A stretch of 7,230 nucleotides of DNA from an uncultured Clostridia bacterium (GTDB lineage: Bacteria; Bacillota; Clostridia; Christensenellales; Aristaeellaceae). The notes under the pieces were generated by a model. It saw only the letters and a program-made list of their open reading frames with translations, did not search any database and was not told the DNA's origin. The stretch is taken from positions 1 to 7,230 of the forward strand of contig CAMNCR010000125.1 of the NCBI GenBank assembly GCA_946534455.1. Direction: 5' to 3'. Below, piece after piece: positions 5,285 to 7,230 of this stretch; positions within the stretch are counted from its first letter, which is position 1, and every line of letters starts with the position of its first letter. The position numbers and the translations under genes are program-made.

Positions 5285-6457
5285 GTGAAACGACGGATTC
5301 CGGAGCTGGACGGCCTGCGGGCCTGGATGATTTTCGTGGTCAGCTGGTACCACATCTGGCAGCAGAGCTGGCTGCGGCCGTCCATCGGCAGCTATTCGCT
5401 GGACTACCTGGTGCGGTCCGGCTATGTCTGGGTGGATGGCACGGTGCTGCTTTCCGCCTTTTTGCTGTTTCTGCCCTATGCCCGGGCGCACCGGAGCGGC
5501 TCCCCCCTGCCGGACACCCGGCAGTTCTACGCCCGGCGGGTCCGGCGCGTGCTGCCCTCCTACTATTTCATTCTGCTGCTGGTGTTTTTCGCCGTCGCGC
5601 TGCCCTGGGGGCTGTATCAGGACGGCCCGTTCCTGGTCAAGGATCTGGCGACGCATTTCACCTTCACCTTCACCTTCTTCTATGATACCTGTGTGGCCAC
5701 GCCCCTGGGCGCGGCCTGCTGGACCCTGGCCATCGAGGTGCAGGCTTATCTGCTGTTCCCGCTGATCGCCCGGGCCTCGCTGCGCTGGCCGGTCCGGACG
5801 GCGGTGATCCTGCTGCTGATCTGCTTCGGCTTCCGGGCCTGGTGCCTGTGGGCCCTGACGGAGTACACGATGGTGGTCAATCAGCTGCTGAATTTCCTGG
5901 ATGTCTATGTGACGGGCATGCTGGCCGCGCGGCTGTATCTCCGGCTGGAGGCGGGGCGGGAAGCCCGGCAGGGACAGAAAAAGCAGGCTCTGCTCTGGAG
6001 CCTGCTGATGACGGTGCTGTTTTTTGCCTTCGGCTTCGCCCTGGTCCGGATGCTGCGGCTGCAGGCCGGATCAAACGGCTACGACCAGATTCAGGCGCAT
6101 CAGATGATGTATCGCCCGGTGTTCGCGCTGCTGTTCGCGGGGCTGGTGGTGACGGCGCCCTTCGCCGCGCGCCCGCTGCGGGCGCTGCTGGGCAACCCGG
6201 TCACCCGCTTCCTGTCCGCCATTTCCATGAACTACTATCTGATTCATCAGACGCTCATCGTCCATATGAAGCGGCTGCACTTCCCGGCCTCCCTCTCGGA
6301 GACGCCCCAAATGGCGGGGGAGCAGCCCTGGCAGAATCAGTATACCTTCTGGGCCTTCGCCCTGAGCCTGGCCGCGGCGATCCTGATCACCTTTCTGGTG
6401 GAGAAGCCCGCCGCCCGGGCGCTGGAAAAGCGGTTTACTTCTTCTGCTTCGGCCTGA
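5285..6457 (+). CDS. Acyltransferase-3 family multi-pass membrane protein
   Basis: This 390-residue protein fits the acyltransferase-3 family (PF01757, OafB/OatA-like), whose members move acetyl or other acyl groups across the membrane onto surface glycans, peptidoglycan or antibiotics. The N-terminus ELDGLRAW begins the family signature, and Arg12 and His23 form the R-x10-H motif in the first helix. A basic FYARRVRRVLPSYY segment (81-94) matches the conserved cytoplasmic loop, TLAIEVQAY (147-155) matches the family's W-[ST]-L-x-x-E region, and His321 lies in a late helix. About ten membrane segments are visible (roughly 11-25, 47-66, 90-110, 144-163, 170-190, 198-217, 236-256, 278-295, 307-328, 353-373). 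No extra SGNH domain is present. The usual FFVLSGFL motif is changed to GTVLLSAFLLF. It is the last gene of the operon; its end overlaps the AraC gene. Family assignment is firm, substrate unknown. Confidence 0.92.
   Translation: MKRRIPELDGLRAWMIFVVSWYHIWQQSWLRPSIGSYSLDYLVRSGYVWVDGTVLLSAFLLFLPYARAHRSGSPLPDTRQFYARRVRRVLPSYYFILLLVFFAVALPWGLYQDGPFLVKDLATHFTFTFTFFYDTCVATPLGAACWTLAIEVQAYLLFPLIARASLRWPVRTAVILLLICFGFRAWCLWALTEYTMVVNQLLNFLDVYVTGMLAARLYLRLEAGREARQGQKKQALLWSLLMTVLFFAFGFALVRMLRLQAGSNGYDQIQAHQMMYRPVFALLFAGLVVTAPFAARPLRALLGNPVTRFLSAISMNYYLIHQTLIVHMKRLHFPASLSETPQMAGEQPWQNQYTFWAFALSLAAAILITFLVEKPAARALEKRFTSSASA
6435..6457. other. 23-bp tail-to-tail overlap of convergent genes
   Basis: The acyltransferase stop TGA (6455-6457) lies inside the AraC gene, and the AraC stop TAA (6435-6437, read leftward) lies inside the acyltransferase gene. 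The same DNA encodes the last seven residues of the acyltransferase and the last seven of the regulator. No intrinsic terminator is visible on either strand nearby. Confidence 0.9.
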
Positions 6458-7230
6458 CGCCGCGGATCGTGGCGCTGGGCATGGAGGCCTGCTTCATGAA
6501 GGCGCTGGGGCTGATGCCGACGATGTGCTTGAACTGCTTGGAAAAATGGTACGGATCCTGCATGCCGACCTCGACGCCCGCCTGACGGACGGAATAGTTC
6601 TGATCCCGCAGCAGCTCCTTCGCCCGCTCCATCTTGCAGTGCAGCACATAGCTCAGCGGCGGCATGCCGACCTCCGACACGAAGCGCTTGCGGAAGGTTT
6701 CCATGGGCATGCGGCTGATGGCCGCCATTTCCGCCAGGGAGAAATTATCCTTATACTGATTGGCGCGGAGCGTGTCCACCACCTTGGCGATTTCATGGCT
6801 GAGCATGGCGTCCATGGCCACGGGCTGGCCCCAGTGGCTGGCGATCATGCCGTAGAGCAGGTGCTGGAGCTGATAGGTCGCGTCCGCGGTGCCGGTGTGC
6901 CGGACGATCACCTGCACGATCTGCTCCGCCAGATACAGCTGGCTCGGCAGCGCGCCCTGGCGCAGGGGCTGATGCAGCAGCGCGCCCATCTTCCGCACGA
7001 CCAGCGGGCTCAGGGGGCCCTCCAGCGCGATCCACAGGCACCGGGTTTCGCACTCGGTGTGAATCTCACAGGGATGCGGGCCGCCCGGAATGAAGCACGT
7101 CGCTCCCGCGGGCAGCACGAGATCGTGCCCGTCCCAGCGAAGCAGGATCTCTCCCTTGTCCACCGCCAGCCAGACCCACTGCTCCCGATCCCGCAGGGGA
7201 TAGGACCCCGATTCGAGCACAAAGGCGCCC
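6435..7230 (-). CDS. AraC-family transcriptional regulator, N-terminus cut by window edge
   Basis: The frame stays open to the right edge (265 codons). The GTG at 7218-7220 has no ribosome binding site, and the residues before it (GAF) read as a continuing protein, so the gene is partial. Numbering from that GTG, residues 1 to about 65 look like the end of a cupin sensor domain (beta-rich, with PAGATCFIPGGPHPCEIH). Residues 140-241 are a two-helix-turn-helix AraC DNA-binding domain: the first HTH is around 160-182, and the second carries the family signature from KMERAKELL to DPYHFSKQFKHIVGISPSAF (196-241). Such regulators usually sense a sugar or related small molecule and activate carbohydrate-uptake genes. 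It converges on the envelope operon. Its targets cannot be read here; the divergent promoter region or genes further right are candidates. Confidence 0.92.
   Translation of the reverse strand, partial: GAFVLESGSYPLRDREQWVWLAVDKGEILLRWDGHDLVLPAGATCFIPGGPHPCEIHTECETRCLWIALEGPLSPLVVRKMGALLHQPLRQGALPSQLYLAEQIVQVIVRHTGTADATYQLQHLLYGMIASHWGQPVAMDAMLSHEIAKVVDTLRANQYKDNFSLAEMAAISRMPMETFRKRFVSEVGMPPLSYVLHCKMERAKELLRDQNYSVRQAGVEVGMQDPYHFSKQFKHIVGISPSAFMKQASMPSATIRGVRPKQKK

Noticed and set aside
1532..5656. Very long minus-strand open frame (1374 codons) spanning three genes
   Set aside because: It lies antisense to the GH4 start, the secreted protein, the solenoid protein and the acyltransferase start. 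It crosses both divergent promoters, its translation is low-complexity Gly/Arg/Gln-rich, and long antisense frames are expected opposite GC-rich codons.
6412..6421. 10-bp palindrome CGCCCGGGCG as a bidirectional terminator for the convergent genes
   Set aside because: It has no loop of workable size and no adjacent T-run on either strand, and it lies inside the acyltransferase coding sequence.

Overview
The window is a GC-rich bacterial segment. Strong AGGAGG/AAGGGAGG-type ribosome binding sites, sigma-A-like promoters, a Sec signal peptide, a Thr/Pro-rich wall-spacer-like tail and an LplD-type family 4 glycosidase all point to a Firmicute, probably a GC-rich gut Clostridia lineage (for example Oscillospirales or Christensenellales). 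This is inference from gene style; no rRNA or marker gene is present.

Layout, left to right. Positions 1-265 are a non-coding, partly AT-rich spacer with several inverted repeats. A clear intrinsic terminator (266-290, minus) closes a leftward gene at 358-1749. That gene encodes a GH4 NAD/metal-dependent glycosidase whose active-site CHEV motif matches the alpha-galacturonidase (LplD) group. Its promoter lies back to back with a rightward promoter; their -35 boxes are only 8 bp apart. The rightward promoter drives a probable three-gene operon: a secreted protein of unknown function (1931-3100), a single-pass membrane protein with an N-terminal beta-rich region, zinc ribbon, nine ~37-residue TPR-like repeats and a Thr/Pro-rich tail (3125-5242), and a GTG-initiated acyltransferase-3 family membrane protein (5285-6457). 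The last of these overlaps tail-to-tail by 23 bp with a leftward AraC-family regulator (6435-7230), which is cut by the right window edge.

How they may work together. The GH4 enzyme fits intracellular cleavage of galacturonides from imported pectin fragments. The three rightward genes look like a cell-envelope unit: one exported protein, one membrane-anchored scaffold projecting a repeat solenoid outward, and one enzyme family that usually acylates surface polysaccharides. The shared divergent promoter region suggests the glycosidase and the envelope operon could be co-regulated or could compete for polymerase. The partial AraC regulator may control either unit or sugar genes beyond the window. 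The most novel element is the 705-residue zinc-ribbon/solenoid/PT-tail protein and its operon; I cannot assign it to a described system.
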